Shown: in pieces, positions 1 through 9,300 of the stretch | Layout: each line of letters begins with the position of its first letter | Position numbering within the stretch: position 1 is the first letter of the stretch | Assembly: GCA_032718475.1 (NCBI GenBank) | Contig: JAUCBJ010007567.1 | Location: 1 to 48,562 of the forward strand | DNA length: 48,562 nucleotides | Source of the DNA: Nemertoderma westbladi | Taxonomy: Eukaryota; Xenacoelomorpha; Nemertodermatida; Nemertodermatidae | Direction: 5' to 3' | Translations under genes and position numbers: made by a program | The notes under the pieces: model-generated | Database searches by the model: none | What the model was told of the DNA's origin: nothing | What the model saw: the letters and a program-made list of their open reading frames with translations, nothing else

Positions 1-299
1 GCGTGGGCGTTGATTTCGACCTATCCCAGAGCTACTGAACTGAATTTCCTATCTCTATGCTCATCCTCTGTGTTGAACGGGGCTTCGTGGAATAAGGGTA
101 GTTGGTATCCTCGTATAGTTATTCTAGTCATATGATTCTTCATATGATTCTGTTGTTATGTTCCCATTTTTCGCCATAACACCGGCTTTTGGGAAGAACT
201 CCAGTAAAACTGCTTAAATTATCGAAAGTACAACTGTTACCCCGGCGGTCTTAACTTACCTAAATCACTTAATTTAACTGCACTAATCATATTGTTTGT
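1..299. other. No recognisable feature
   Basis: No coding region, repeat unit or RNA gene is recognisable in this AT-rich stretch. It may be the outer part of the interspersed repeat that becomes alignable at about 300. Confidence 0.5.
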
Positions 300-978
300 A
301 CTGTTATTTACCGTCAGTTATTAATTGTATCTATTTGTTGATGAAATATTGCCCTTTGGAGAATACGGATAAATCACCCAAATTTCCCAATTTTCTTGAT
401 ACACTACAGGTTAGAGAGACAGGCTATATATAACAATTGCGATTTATATTAATGTGGTGTGTATTGAATCTAATGTTATTTAGCAGACCCTACATGAGTC
501 AATTACTGCTCTCTTTATGTGTGATCAAATATATTGACGGTCGGCAGAATAGTGTGCATGATTGTGATTGGTAACAAAGTATTTCCCAAAGAATACGCCT
601 TATACTTTAATCATAAGCGGTATCGTTGCGTTTAGTATAAGTCCTAGTTCTGTTTAAATAGATAGAGCGCCACGTCCTAAAGGAACTGTTAATATTTCCC
701 GAAAGCCAATAATATCTGTCAGAAATTAATTATTAACGATCTATCGAATAATACAGTAGGTTTACACTGCAACCTTACACTGCAATAATAAAATTTAAGC
801 ATCCGAATTCAGCCTCCCGGGTGTAGATCCATCGGGTGAATGATCGCGCATGGGCTGACTTCGGCTAATGTTTTGTGTATTAGCATAAAATATTGTCGTA
901 TGCTAAAGGTGTTTTAATTAACTAAAAGACATATAAATTTTGGCAGGTTAAACTGCTAAAGGTCTTCAAAAGCGCGAA
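300..978 (+). repeat. Diverged interspersed repeat, copy 1 (inverted partner at 14.1-14.8 kb)
   Basis: Read on the opposite strand, this segment aligns by eye with about 14100-14800. Shared blocks include the stretch around AGTTCCTTTAGGACGTGGCG, the TGACTCATGTAGGGTCT block, and the end TTAAACTGC(T/C)AAAGGTCT followed by AGCGCGAAC. The copies are clearly diverged and differ by small indels. Copy 1 lies just upstream of a Ty3 pol remnant, so it could be a decayed LTR. However, it does not match the short LTR start after the Ty3 polypurine tract at 3527, so the element class is unresolved. Confidence 0.6.
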
Positions 979-1047
979 CAACTACTACTAGGTCAAGCAA
1001 CTCGGACAGTGGAAATGAGATCCTTCCAGGCTTCCCGATTCTCCATA
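979..1047 (-). mobile_element. LINE A 3'-end fragment
   Basis: About 70 bp nearly identical to the 3' terminus of LINE A at 4745-4815. It begins on the plus strand with CTACTACTAGGTC, i.e. a (TAG)n tail on the minus strand. It is a severely 5'-truncated insertion placed between the upstream repeat and the Ty3 reverse transcriptase remnant. Confidence 0.75.
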
Positions 1048-1059
1048 CAGATTCTCAAA

Positions 1060-1323
1060 AGAAGCCAGCGCCTTGACAACCTTCCTCACCCCCTGTGGAA
1101 GATACCAATATCTACGGATCCAATGGGCCTATCAAGCGCAGGGGACGAACATGATTCTAGAGGTGATGATGCCTTAGATGGTATGGATAACATTAAAAAG
1201 GTCGTGGAAGATATTATCATATATGACTCAAATGAATCAGATCATGAACAGCACGTCCGTTCTATATTGAAACGCCTTAAGGAAACAGTAATTACCCTTA
1301 ACAAACGGAAATTTGTATACTGA
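1060..1323 (+). pseudogene. Ty3 reverse transcriptase palm remnant
   Basis: Two frames together give the end of a Ty3-type RT palm. One frame reads TFLTPCGRYQ. The second, after a frameshift near 1120, reads GLSSAGDE..., then KKVVEDIIIYD. In this family the catalytic box is x-x-D-D; here the first Asp is Glu (V-E-D). The ORF stops after the NKRKFVY block at 1321 and coding resumes in another frame at about 1330. The Glu substitution and two frameshifts indicate a dead RT. Confidence 0.75.
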
Positions 1324-1337
1324 GAACCACAGGTCGA

Positions 1338-3482
1338 ATGGTGTGGTTTCCTAATCAATGGAGACGGGTACACAGTAAACCGAACACTTACATATGCGCT
1401 CCGCAGATTCCCAGAACCAAAGTCATCAACAGACATAAGGTCATTCTGCGGTCTAATACAGCAGCTTCATTTACCACTGAATTAGCACAGCCACTAACAG
1501 CATTGACATCTACTAAAACACCATTCCTGTGGGAAGCAGATCAAAAAAACGCATTCAAATCTATAATTGATTTTCTCGTATCACCAAGGGTTCTTACTAA
1601 TTATCGCCCAGGAGCATCATTGCGTTTAGAAACTGACGCCGCCCAAACTAAAGGATTAGGATTTGCTTTGTGGCAAGAAGAGGGGGGCGACAAGTGGAAG
1701 CTCTTACAATGTGGATCAAGGACACTAACTGCAACAGAAATCCGATATTCAGCCACTGAAGTGGAACTACTCGGTGTTGTGTGGGCAATACACAAATGTA
1801 AAATGTTCCTCCAAGGCACTACATTCGACTTAGTAGTAGACCATAAACCATTAGTTGCTATTATAAACGGTAAAACTTTAGACCAAATTAAAACGCCTAG
1901 AATAATTCGTCTCAAAGAGAAATTAGCTAACTTCCGACCGAGAGCAATCTGGAGGCAGGGGATAGCGCATACAGTAGTAGATGTTCTGTCCAGACACCCC
2001 ATTGTACACCCAACTATTGATGATGACTACTTGGATACTGACGACATCGAAGAAATGGTGAACACGGTTGTCGGCAACTCGTCAGCAAAAATTAACGCAA
2101 TACTAGCTACCGACCCTGCTGACAATAGAGCGGAAACCAAAAGTCAGATCAGCAATAACTCAATAAAAATAAACACCATCGATATGGCGTGGCAAAAGGT
2201 AAAGAAAAGTGCTGCAGGTGATGCCACATACTGTGAATTATTGAAAATTGTAAAAAATGGGTTTCCTCAAAATAAACACCTCGTTTCTATTAATTGTCGC
2301 CCATATTGGATTTATCGTAATGCACTTTCGGCATTCGACGGCATTGTCATGTATGGTGAAGAACGTATAGTCATACCAGAAACCATGAGAAAAGACATAT
2401 TACTCGGATTACACGCAGCCCATCAGGGCAGAGATCGGACACTCAGGAGAGCTAGGCAATGTGTTTTTTGGCCTGGAATTACAAACGATGTCGCAACAAT
2501 GGTCGCCAGCTGCAACGATTGCGAATTGAATAAATCCAGTAACCACAAAGAACCCCTAATGTCAGATAACAAAGCCAGCCGCTCAGGTGAAGCAATATCT
2601 GCAGATTTGTTTAGCTACGCCGCCAAATCATTTCTCGTCATAGTCGATAAATATTCAGGGTGGATCGATGTGTTTGATTGTGGACACGGTGGAGTTGACA
2701 CATTCACAGTTCTCAAGAAATTTCGCATTTGGCTCGCATATATGGGTGTGCCAATTCGAGCTACCACGGACGGGGGACCGCAGTTCAGGACCAACTTTGG
2801 AAATTTCTGCAAAGAGTGGGGTATTCATCATGACCCATCCTCCCCATATAATCACGAAGCAAATGGTTATGCAGAGTCCGCGGTAAGAACTATAAAGGAC
2901 ATCATAAAGAAAACATCCCCAAATGGCGACATTACAACTAATCGTTTCGCCAACGCTTTATTGGAATTAAGAAATACCCCACGCTCAGATGGACTCAGTC
3001 CAGCACAACGTGTAGTTGGTAGACAAATCAAAGGTCAGTTACCAGTTCCAGAAAGAGCTCTCAAAAGAACCTGTGAAGATACGTTTGCTGTCGCTGACAA
3101 GAAGGTAGACGAAATTCGCTCGAACTCGAAGGAGTACTATGACAGGGGAAGCCGAAATTTAAAGAATTTCCCAGAAGGAACACGCGTGAGAATACAAAAC
3201 CCCCAGACTAAGCGCTGGGAGTTATTTGGAACTATCGTCCGTAGCGTCGGAAGGGGACGGGCCTATTCAATCCAGGCTGACAATGGCAGACTCTATTGGA
3301 GAAACAGACGCTTCCTCCGAAAATTAACCAACAAAAATATTTCGGCACGATCCGTAGATGACATAGAGACAAGCCTAAAGACGAACGAAAACGAAGGTAA
3401 CGATAATGAGTGGATTACAGTGCGTCGAAGTAAACGTTCACGGAATATCCCGGATAGACTGACATATACTCATTTGAATTGA
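1338..3482 (+). CDS. pol: Ty3/gypsy RNase H-integrase polyprotein fragment (714 codons)
   Basis: Long open frame carrying the C-terminal half of a Ty3/gypsy Pol. Domains in order: the end of RT/connection (FLWEADQKNAF, about residues 62-72); RNase H (LETDAAQTKGLGFAL, then SATEVELLGVVWA and VVDHKPL, about 95-180); the integrase zinc module (HAAHQG with the CNDC pair, about 355-400); the integrase core with its three acidic residues in SADLF, TTDGGPQF and GYAESAV (about 418-520); and a basic C-terminal domain ending RLTYTHLN. Integrase would join cDNA into the genome, and RNase H would degrade the RNA template. The frame is intact over 2.1 kb although the upstream RT is broken, suggesting fairly recent decay. 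The ATG at 1338 is only the first Met in the frame; the real polyprotein began far upstream. Confidence 0.85.
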   Translation: MVWFPNQWRRVHSKPNTYICAPQIPRTKVINRHKVILRSNTAASFTTELAQPLTALTSTKTPFLWEADQKNAFKSIIDFLVSPRVLTNYRPGASLRLETDAAQTKGLGFALWQEEGGDKWKLLQCGSRTLTATEIRYSATEVELLGVVWAIHKCKMFLQGTTFDLVVDHKPLVAIINGKTLDQIKTPRIIRLKEKLANFRPRAIWRQGIAHTVVDVLSRHPIVHPTIDDDYLDTDDIEEMVNTVVGNSSAKINAILATDPADNRAETKSQISNNSIKINTIDMAWQKVKKSAAGDATYCELLKIVKNGFPQNKHLVSINCRPYWIYRNALSAFDGIVMYGEERIVIPETMRKDILLGLHAAHQGRDRTLRRARQCVFWPGITNDVATMVASCNDCELNKSSNHKEPLMSDNKASRSGEAISADLFSYAAKSFLVIVDKYSGWIDVFDCGHGGVDTFTVLKKFRIWLAYMGVPIRATTDGGPQFRTNFGNFCKEWGIHHDPSSPYNHEANGYAESAVRTIKDIIKKTSPNGDITTNRFANALLELRNTPRSDGLSPAQRVVGRQIKGQLPVPERALKRTCEDTFAVADKKVDEIRSNSKEYYDRGSRNLKNFPEGTRVRIQNPQTKRWELFGTIVRSVGRGRAYSIQADNGRLYWRNRRFLRKLTNKNISARSVDDIETSLKTNENEGNDNEWITVRRSKRSRNIPDRLTYTHLN

Positions 3483-3510
3483 CTGACTATTTCCCACTAA
3501 ACTCATTGTT

Positions 3511-3526
3511 GGGGTAAAGGGGGGCA
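3511..3526 (+). other. Ty3 polypurine tract
   Basis: GGGGTAAAGGGGGG lies about 30 bp after the Pol stop. It is followed by CATGG and a plausible LTR start (TGGTATAG). This is the expected plus-strand primer position for a Ty3 element. Confidence 0.6.
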
Positions 3527-3675
3527 TGGTATAGTATCAACTAACTCATATAACATATAATTTATCTGGTGGTGGTGTAACGTTTAACATTATATAATAT
3601 ATTTGTCATTTGTTGAGATAAAAATAATGTTTAAGATTAAAACAATAAACTACGTATTATAACCAAACTATACTA
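3527..3675 (+). repeat. Partial 3' LTR of Ty3 copy 1
   Basis: This AT-rich stretch directly after the polypurine tract is the expected 3' LTR start. It is cut off at about 3676 by LINE B-derived sequence, so the LTR end and any target duplication cannot be seen. Confidence 0.45.
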
Positions 3676-3970
3676 ATTGTGTCAAGTACAATGCACACAT
3701 CTCCAACCAGACACTATATAACATTGGAGGTGTCTCATTGGTTCCCCAAAGCTTGACACTAGAACAAAATCGCCTCCGCTTTGCAGGACATTGCTTTCGC
3801 CGTGAGGACCAGCCAATGCATAATCTTGTGCTTTGGCAGCCTCATGGAGTGAATAAGTATGGTGGACAGCCCATGACTTTCTTGAGACGCATCTTAAAGG
3901 ACACTGGCCTTAAAGATGCAGATGATCTAGCAAATGTCATGGGTGATAGGGAGTTGTGGCGGTGCAATTT
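3676..3970 (+). pseudogene. LINE B ORF2 C-terminal fragment
   Basis: Near-identical duplicate of 7012-7305 in LINE B, covering the RT C-terminal tail (NRLRFAGHCFRRED, LVLWQPHGVNK, LKDTGLKDADDLANVMGDRELWRCN). Unlike normal LINE copies it lacks the 3' tail, stopping right after GTGCAATTT. It may have been moved by another process or lost its tail by deletion. Confidence 0.85.
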
Positions 3971-4189
3971 GTAGTCTAATAGTCTAGTAAAGGTTGAATA
4001 AGCGCATTGCACAAAATACGCTGTAGTCTAGGAGAAAATAGATTCTGTAGAGGAACTTCAACCGCGAGTTTGCTTTTTTCACTATTTCGTTATCATGCAT
4101 GCCTTCGCCATTGAGTAAGACTCTCATTTACCCATGGGTTCTGGCGCATCGTAAAGAGTCATTAGGTCCCTTAGGTCCCATGCAGATTA

Positions 4190-4460
4190 AGATCCCACCT
4201 AGGTGTTGTAGTGGTTCCATTTAATTCACATCTATGAGGTCGTGGGTTTAACCCACGCATTGGCCAAGGCAGTTTTCGTTTCGACACGAATGCTTTAAAG
4301 GTGCCAGCCAGGGCGCATCTCTGCCTTGCATCCTTCAGTGGTAGGAAAATGAGTATTGGAGTTTCCTCTGGGGAGTAGAGTTCTGGGGTGACCGCACTGG
4401 AAATAAGTCGTCAGACTTTGTGGAAGTCAGCCGAAGTGAACTTACTTCACTTAAGAAGGC
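4190..4460 (+). repeat. Possible tRNA-derived SINE
   Basis: TTGTAGTGGTTCC resembles a pol III A box. GTGGGTTTAACCC, about 45 bp later, resembles a degenerate B box and forms the expected short inverted repeat. The following ~180 bp (to AGAAGGCGGGA) has no coding potential and could be the SINE body. No target duplication was seen, so the call is tentative. The rest of 3971-4740 shows nothing recognisable. Confidence 0.4.
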
Positions 4461-4759
4461 GGGATATAAAGGTTGATAATCTGGATTATATCCGCTAATG
4501 TTGTGTCGAGATTATCCGTATTGACGAATCTGCCACTGTAATCGGACAGTTTGGACATTTGAGACTAAACGCGGTATCTTAACGAAGTGAGTGAGTAGCG
4601 TTAAGTAGATATTATTAAGTAGAACAGGAGTACCACCATCATACAAATCTACAAAAAAATTCAAAACAATATTTATAACGAAAATAAAAACAGATAAAAA
4701 TGCAGTTTACATTTTGGTCCTTATAATGATGTCTAACCATGATTCTACTACTACTACTA

Positions 4760-5587
4760 GGTCGAGCGAACTCGGACAGTGGAAATGAGATCCTTCCAGG
4801 CTTCCGATTCTCCATAGTTGTCGCAATTTCGTTTCTCCCAAGTTCAGTATCCCTTTCAAGTTGATCTATATATGTTATGGCAGGTCGTCCACGACTACGC
4901 TTTCCATGAGTTGGTTGCCAGAGAAGTAGATCTGGTATGACCTCGTCTTTACTTCGCCAGCAGTGCCCACTGAATCTTAATCTGCGTTCACGGAGGGTGG
5001 TTGATACAGGTGGTATTGTACCATAAAGCTCGGCGTTTGTCATGTGTTGTCTCCAGCTGATGTTTAGGGCTGCCCTTAGTAGTCTTGTGTAGCAACCATC
5101 AATTTGTTGTTCAAGTGATTTAGTCAGTGTCCAGGTCTCACCCCCGTATAAAAATATACTTTCCACTGTGGCTCGAAAGAACTTAGTCTTCAGGTGCCTG
5201 GAGAGATATGATTTCCAGATGGTATCCATTTTTGATAGAGCTACCCAAGCCTTTGCTTTCCTAACTTCTATGTCCTTTTTGCTACTCTCTATCCATGATC
5301 CAAGGTACTGGAAGTCATCGACCTTCCTTAGTTGATTAATATCAATGGTTGTCAAGTTTCCTTCAACATTAAAGGTCATGAATTCGGTCTTGGTAGCATT
5401 TATATGCAATCCAACCTCCTTAGCAGCCCTCTCCACTTTATTTAGTAGAAGCTGTGCATCTGCTAGCGTATTAGAGAGCAGGGCGATGTCATCCGCAAAG
5501 TCGGTGTCCGTGACTGTAGTTGCCGGATCTACTACTTCTGCGTTCTTGAAGTGTGAATCCCAGATCTTCACCCTTTGTGGCCGTCCT
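4760..5587 (-). pseudogene. LINE A reverse transcriptase, C-terminal half
   Basis: Continuation of the RT across the LINE B insertion. It contains the catalytic FADD box (DTDFADDIALLS), GLHINATKTEFM, the YLGSWI thumb block, and the C-terminal RRLRFSGHCWRSKDE...LLLWQPTHGKRSRGRP region. The FADD box is intact. A frameshift near 5560 precedes the open part. The frame runs past the LINE 3' end into flanking DNA (to 4639), so its last residues are not LINE sequence. Confidence 0.85.
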
Positions 5588-5619
5588 CATTGCGTAATCC
5601 AGCACAATTACAAATAGTA
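5588..5619. repeat. Target-site duplication of LINE B, left copy
   Basis: 32 bp beginning CATTGCGTAATCC, identical to 7378-7409. It is LINE A sequence duplicated when LINE B inserted. Confidence 0.95.
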
Positions 5620-6025
5620 TGGGCGGAAAAGCCAACCAACCACCAAGGTTAAGGCTGAATCACCAGCCGATCGCCTCAATGGTTGGAAAGCCCATTTTGA
5701 AAAGCTCCTCAATAATGACAGGGTATTGCCTGATAACTTTATAGAAGTAAAAGTGTCTGAGTCTGTACTCCCAGATATTCCCATTGGCGATATCTCCTTT
5801 GCAGAAGTGAAGGCTGCTGCAAAGTGCATTAAGACCAATCGTGCCAGTGGAGTAGATGGTGTTCCCCCTGAGGTCTTTAAAATACCTGAGTGTTTAAAGC
5901 TCATCTATCCCATCATAGTAGACATGTACCGAACAACAAGAGTCCCACAAGAAATGAAAACAAATAAGTTGGTGCCAGTTCCCAAGAAGGGCAACCTAAC
6001 ACTATGGTTCTTTTCGGGGAATCTC
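5620..6025 (+). pseudogene. LINE B RT, N-terminal part (frameshifted)
   Basis: Open frame with NRASGVDGVPPEVFK and KLVPVPKKGNL, the N-terminal RT blocks of non-LTR elements. The frame is lost at about 6000-6025, before the expected NYRGISL block. The next ORF starts at 6027 in a different frame with ISIAAKLYNRIL, which shows a frameshift in this copy. Confidence 0.85.
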
Positions 6026-6026
6026 A

Positions 6027-7334
6027 TTGATCTCGATTGCTGCAAAGCTATACAATAGGATTCTATTAAATCGCATCAGGGATCCCATTGAGAGACTGCT
6101 CCGTGGAAATCAGAATGGGTTCCGTAAAGGTCGTGGGACCATGGAGCCCATTTTGGCACTTAGAAGGATAATTGAAGAATTATCAAAAAAGAAAGACAGG
6201 CATCTGGCTGTTATCTTTGTTGACTTCTTCAAGGCCTTTGATTCAGTCTCTCGCTCACGTATGTTCAGCATACTTTCATTATATGGGATTCCTGATGAAA
6301 TTATTGCAGCAATCAGATCAGTATACGATGGTTCGACAACATTTGTGTCTACTGTTGACGGTGACACAGAACCATTTGAAGTGTTATGGGGCGTCCTCCA
6401 AGGAGACACACTTGCACCATTCTTGTTCATTATTGTGGTTGACTATGTTCTACGCATGTCCTTAGATCATCATAATGATGATGGGGTGATGATAACTCCA
6501 CCTACTGGCTCCAGAAGTCGAGGAAATCCTGCCAAGTACCTAACTGATCTAGACTTTGCTGATGACTTAGGAGTACTCTCAGAATCATTAGAGGGAGCCC
6601 AACGGCTCCTCAGCTCATTAGAACATGCTGCTTCTAGTGTTGGTCTTTTTATTAACTCCAGAAAGACCAAAATTCTGACCGTTAACTTTGAAAGTCCTCA
6701 GCAAGTCTCTGATCGGATGAGCATAAGCTCAAAGGATGGTATGCTTGAGCATGTGGACGACTTCTGTTACCTGGGATCATGGATCCGGAAGTCAGGTGAG
6801 GACCTTCGAATACGTAAGGGAAAGGCATGGGCAGCCTTGAATAGGCTTTCCAAGATTTGGAAATCACCGAGAATTAATCGGAAACTTAAGGTCCGATTAT
6901 TTAGAGCAGCAGTAGTTCCAGTACTCCTCTACGGGAGTCCATGCTGGGCTCTAACTGCTGATGACACCAAATCTCTGGATGGCACATTCACAAGAATGCT
7001 ACGCCGGGTTCATTGTGTCAAGTACAATGCACACATCTCCAACCAGACACTATATAACATTGGAGGTGTCTCATTGGTTCCCCCAAGCTTGACACTAGAA
7101 CAAAATCGCCTCCGCTTTGCAGGACATTGCTTTCGCCGTGAGGACCAGCCAGTGCATAATCTTGTACTTTGGCAGCCTCATGGAGTGAATAAGCATGGTG
7201 GACAGCCCATGACTTTCTTGAGACGCATCTTAAAGGACACTGGCCTTAAAGATGCGGATGATCTAGCAAATGTCATGGGTGATAGGGAGTTGTGGCGGTG
7301 CAATTTTGTTGACAAGCCGGCACAGCACTCTTAA
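6027..7334 (+). CDS. LINE B reverse transcriptase, main part (435 codons)
   Basis: Non-LTR RT with QNGFRKGRGT, the catalytic FVDFFKAFDS, GVLQGDTLAPFLF, the FADD box (LDFADDLGVLS), GLFINSRKTK, YLGSWIRKSGED, and a C-terminal NRLRFAGHCFRRED...LVLWQPHG region. All RT catalytic residues appear intact. It would copy the element's RNA at a nicked target. It is truncated at its N-terminus by the upstream frameshift. About 40 bp separate its stop from the (TAG)n tail. It is probably inactive without the 5' endonuclease region. Confidence 0.85.
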   Translation: MISIAAKLYNRILLNRIRDPIERLLRGNQNGFRKGRGTMEPILALRRIIEELSKKKDRHLAVIFVDFFKAFDSVSRSRMFSILSLYGIPDEIIAAIRSVYDGSTTFVSTVDGDTEPFEVLWGVLQGDTLAPFLFIIVVDYVLRMSLDHHNDDGVMITPPTGSRSRGNPAKYLTDLDFADDLGVLSESLEGAQRLLSSLEHAASSVGLFINSRKTKILTVNFESPQQVSDRMSISSKDGMLEHVDDFCYLGSWIRKSGEDLRIRKGKAWAALNRLSKIWKSPRINRKLKVRLFRAAVVPVLLYGSPCWALTADDTKSLDGTFTRMLRRVHCVKYNAHISNQTLYNIGGVSLVPPSLTLEQNRLRFAGHCFRREDQPVHNLVLWQPHGVNKHGGQPMTFLRRILKDTGLKDADDLANVMGDRELWRCNFVDKPAQHS

Positions 7335-7377
7335 AAATGCAGCTGCAATGCAGCATGCCGATCCTAGTAGTAGTAGT

Positions 7378-7409
7378 CATTGCGTAATCCAGCACAATTA
7401 CAAATAGTA
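7378..7409. repeat. Target-site duplication of LINE B, right copy
   Basis: Second copy of the 32-bp duplication at 5588-5619. The LINE A RT frame resumes immediately downstream. Confidence 0.95.
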
Positions 7410-8350
7410 ATGGTGCTAATGTGTCACCTTGCAGTACGCCAGCCAGGATTGAGAAAAACTCAGTTTCACCATCTGGTGAGAGTACCTGCGCTTCTGTGTC
7501 ACAATATAACAATCCAATGCCAGCAACAATTACTTCTGGTATTCCATAAGCTCTCAGGATTTCAAGCATTTTACCTCTATGGATGGAGTCGAATGCCTTC
7601 TTGAAGTCCACAAAAGTCATGACTGCGGGGAGATTCTTTGACTTAATTCCTTCAATCAGTCTCCGTAGTGCAAGTATCTGAGCTATTGTTGATCTACTTG
7701 GTCGAAATCCGTTTTGGCTCTTACGCAGTAGTTTCTCTATGTGAGGCCTAATCCTATATAGAATCATTTTATTGTATATTTTGGCAGCTACCACAAGCAG
7801 ACAGATCCCACGATAGTTTGTTGGTATGCCGAGGTCTCCTTTCTTGGGGAGAGGCTTTAGTTTACCTTTAGTCCAAATTGGTGGTGGCTTTTCCCCTTTT
7901 AACATCCGGTTGCAAACATTCAATAATGGTCTATTTAGCACTCCGGTTTTCCATACCTCCGCTGGGATTTCATCTAATCCACTCGCTTTATTATTGGACA
8001 TGCTTTTAATGCTTCTTTGGAGTTCGGCAGGTGTGAAGTCCCCTGTTTCTATAGGTAGTGTCTTGTCATATATTTTCCTTGTAGGGCTGACCTCGATGTT
8101 TGGTGGCTGCCCAAGCAAGTTGCTGAAGTGATTTTTCCACTTCCCAACACGTTCTTCAGGACTATCGGCTTTGAGGCGCCCCTTTGCACAACTTTTCCGA
8201 CCAGATACCTCATTTACAGTTTGCCAGGTAAGTCTTGATTGTTGCTGTATGTGAGCAGTTGTAATTGCTTCAGTTTTATCCTGTATGTACTTTTCCTGGC
8301 TGATGTTGTAGGCCAATTTAGGTTGGTTCTTCTTTCTTCTCTGTTTTCTG
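7410..8350 (-). pseudogene. LINE A reverse transcriptase, N-terminal half
   Basis: Non-LTR RT fingers and palm. Motifs include NNKASGLDEIPAEVWK, KPLPKKGDLG, NYRGICLL, QNGFRPSRST, the first catalytic Asp in FVDFKKAFDS, and GVLQGDTLAPLLF. The frame reaches LDYAM and then runs into LINE B, so the last ~25 residues of the open frame are foreign. Upstream of 8350 the frame carries a stop near 8355. The second half is at 4760-5587. Confidence 0.85.
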
Positions 8351-8527
8351 TTCCAGTCGCCAATTTATCGACCCCAGCCTGGTGTACCACTGAGGGACGC
8401 GGTCCTTGTTGACCCGGGCGACGACCGAGCCGGTATTTCTCCTGGAGGGTTCTCATACTCATATCTTTCAGTTGCGGGAGTAAACCGCTTGTGGTCGCAA
8501 CTCCTACAAGCGTCTTCGCAGTAGGTC

Positions 8528-8637
8528 GCCGTTGGTTGATTACCTTCCGCCGACCTTGTCAGCATGTCTAGCCGTTGGTTGATTACCTTCCGCCGACCTT
8601 GTCAGCATGTCTAGCCGTTGGTTGATTACCTTCCGCC
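8528..8637. repeat. 43-bp minisatellite, 2.6 copies
   Basis: Unit starting GCCGTTGGTTGATTACC repeats at 8528, 8571 and 8614; the third copy is partial. The copies look identical. It sits at or just beyond the 5' end of LINE A. Confidence 0.95.
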
Positions 8638-8639
8638 TA

Positions 8640-9044
8640 TCCATGGCCTACAGCCCTGCTGCCGACTGTAGGGGTCCATTTGTTACACCCTGAACCAAGT
8701 GTGCCTCCTGGGTTAGGTTACCTAACACTGGTAGAGGAGCATCCAGTATAGACAGGGCGGGGCTTGTATCATCTCTAATGCAGATGCGTATCGAGCCTTT
8801 GCCTTCAATGGTGCCCTAGGCGCTATAGCCCTCAATGACTTATTTAGTTGACGGGGCTGAACCAACCCACTCTTGATCAACTAAATAATGAATAGGCTAT
8901 GCTTATCGGGCCTGCCCTACTGGGCTGGGAGCTACAGGTAGTACCACATTACTGCCATAGTGGTAGCAGGATCTGGGGACCTGACCTGACCTGACCTGAC
9001 CTGACCTGACCTGACCTGACCTGACCTGACCTGACCTGACCTGA
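8640..9044 (+). repeat. Non-coding repeat (SINE/LINE-tail-like) ending in a pentamer tail
   Basis: About 340 bp of GC-richer, non-coding sequence ends in a run of CTGAC pentamers. A second GC-richer segment at about 25018-25490 also ends in a short CTGACCTGAC run. This suggests a family of non-LTR or SINE elements with this tail, but alignment of the two bodies is not convincing by eye. Confidence 0.45.
8979..9044. repeat. (CCTGA)n / (TCAGG)n pentamer array, about 13 units
   Basis: Perfect 5-bp tandem repeat reading CCTGA on plus and TCAGG on minus. TCAGG is the telomeric repeat known from many beetles. Here it is short, internal, and follows a non-coding repeat, so a retroelement tail is the simpler reading. 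Confidence 0.95.
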
Positions 9045-9089
9045 ACCATGATTCAACAGAATTAAAAGTATCTTAAATTACCTCATGGC

Positions 9090-9300
9090 AACAGTAGGAC
9101 CCAATACTACATGACCTAATACAGTAGGACCCAATACTACATGACCTAATACAGTAGGACCCAATACTACATGACCTAATACAGTAGGACCCAATACTAC
9201 ATGACCTAATACAGTAGGACCCAATACTACATGACCTAATACAGTAGGACCCAATACTACATGACCTAATACAGTAGGACCCAATACTACATGACCTAAT
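9090..9300. repeat. 30-bp minisatellite, 7 identical copies
   Basis: The unit, containing ACAGTAGGACCC and CATGACCTAAT, is repeated seven times with no visible differences. Because 30 is divisible by three, the minus strand stays open with a 10-residue peptide repeat (LGHVVLGPTV). I treat that as an artefact. Confidence 0.97.

Larger units (their letters stand above)
1060..3680 (+). mobile_element. Ty3/gypsy retrotransposon remnant (copy 1)
   Basis: A pol fragment covers the end of the reverse transcriptase palm, RNase H and integrase. It is followed by a polypurine tract and the first ~150 bp of a 3' LTR, which is cut off by a LINE B fragment at about 3676. Gag, protease and most of RT are missing. 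The element is non-autonomous. Confidence 0.85.
5620..7377 (+). mobile_element. LINE B, 5'-truncated non-LTR retrotransposon nested in LINE A
   Basis: Plus-strand insertion bounded by a 32-bp target-site duplication. It starts inside the linker before RT, so it is 5' truncated, and it ends in a short (TAG)n tail at 7363-7377. Fragments of the same family occur at 3676-3970 and, antisense, at 39729-40124. Confidence 0.95.
4742..8461 (-). mobile_element. LINE A, RTE-like non-LTR retrotransposon, split by LINE B
   Basis: Minus-strand non-LTR element. Its 3' end is the (TAG)n tail at 4742-4757, and its RT runs from about 8350 down to 7410 and again from 5587 down to about 4760. The gap between the two halves is filled by LINE B (5620-7377), and the interrupted reading frame resumes at the duplicated target. 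No apurinic endonuclease domain is visible upstream, so the element is 5' truncated or decayed there. The clade is RTE-like by overall appearance but is not settled. Confidence 0.85.

Noticed and set aside
300-3680. Repeat at 300-978 as the 5' LTR of Ty3 copy 1
   Set aside because: It does not match the sequence following the polypurine tract at 3527, and a LINE A fragment separates it from pol.
8979-9044. Telomere or chromosome end
   Set aside because: The run is only 66 bp, internal, and placed at the end of a non-coding repeat; ordinary sequence continues on both sides.
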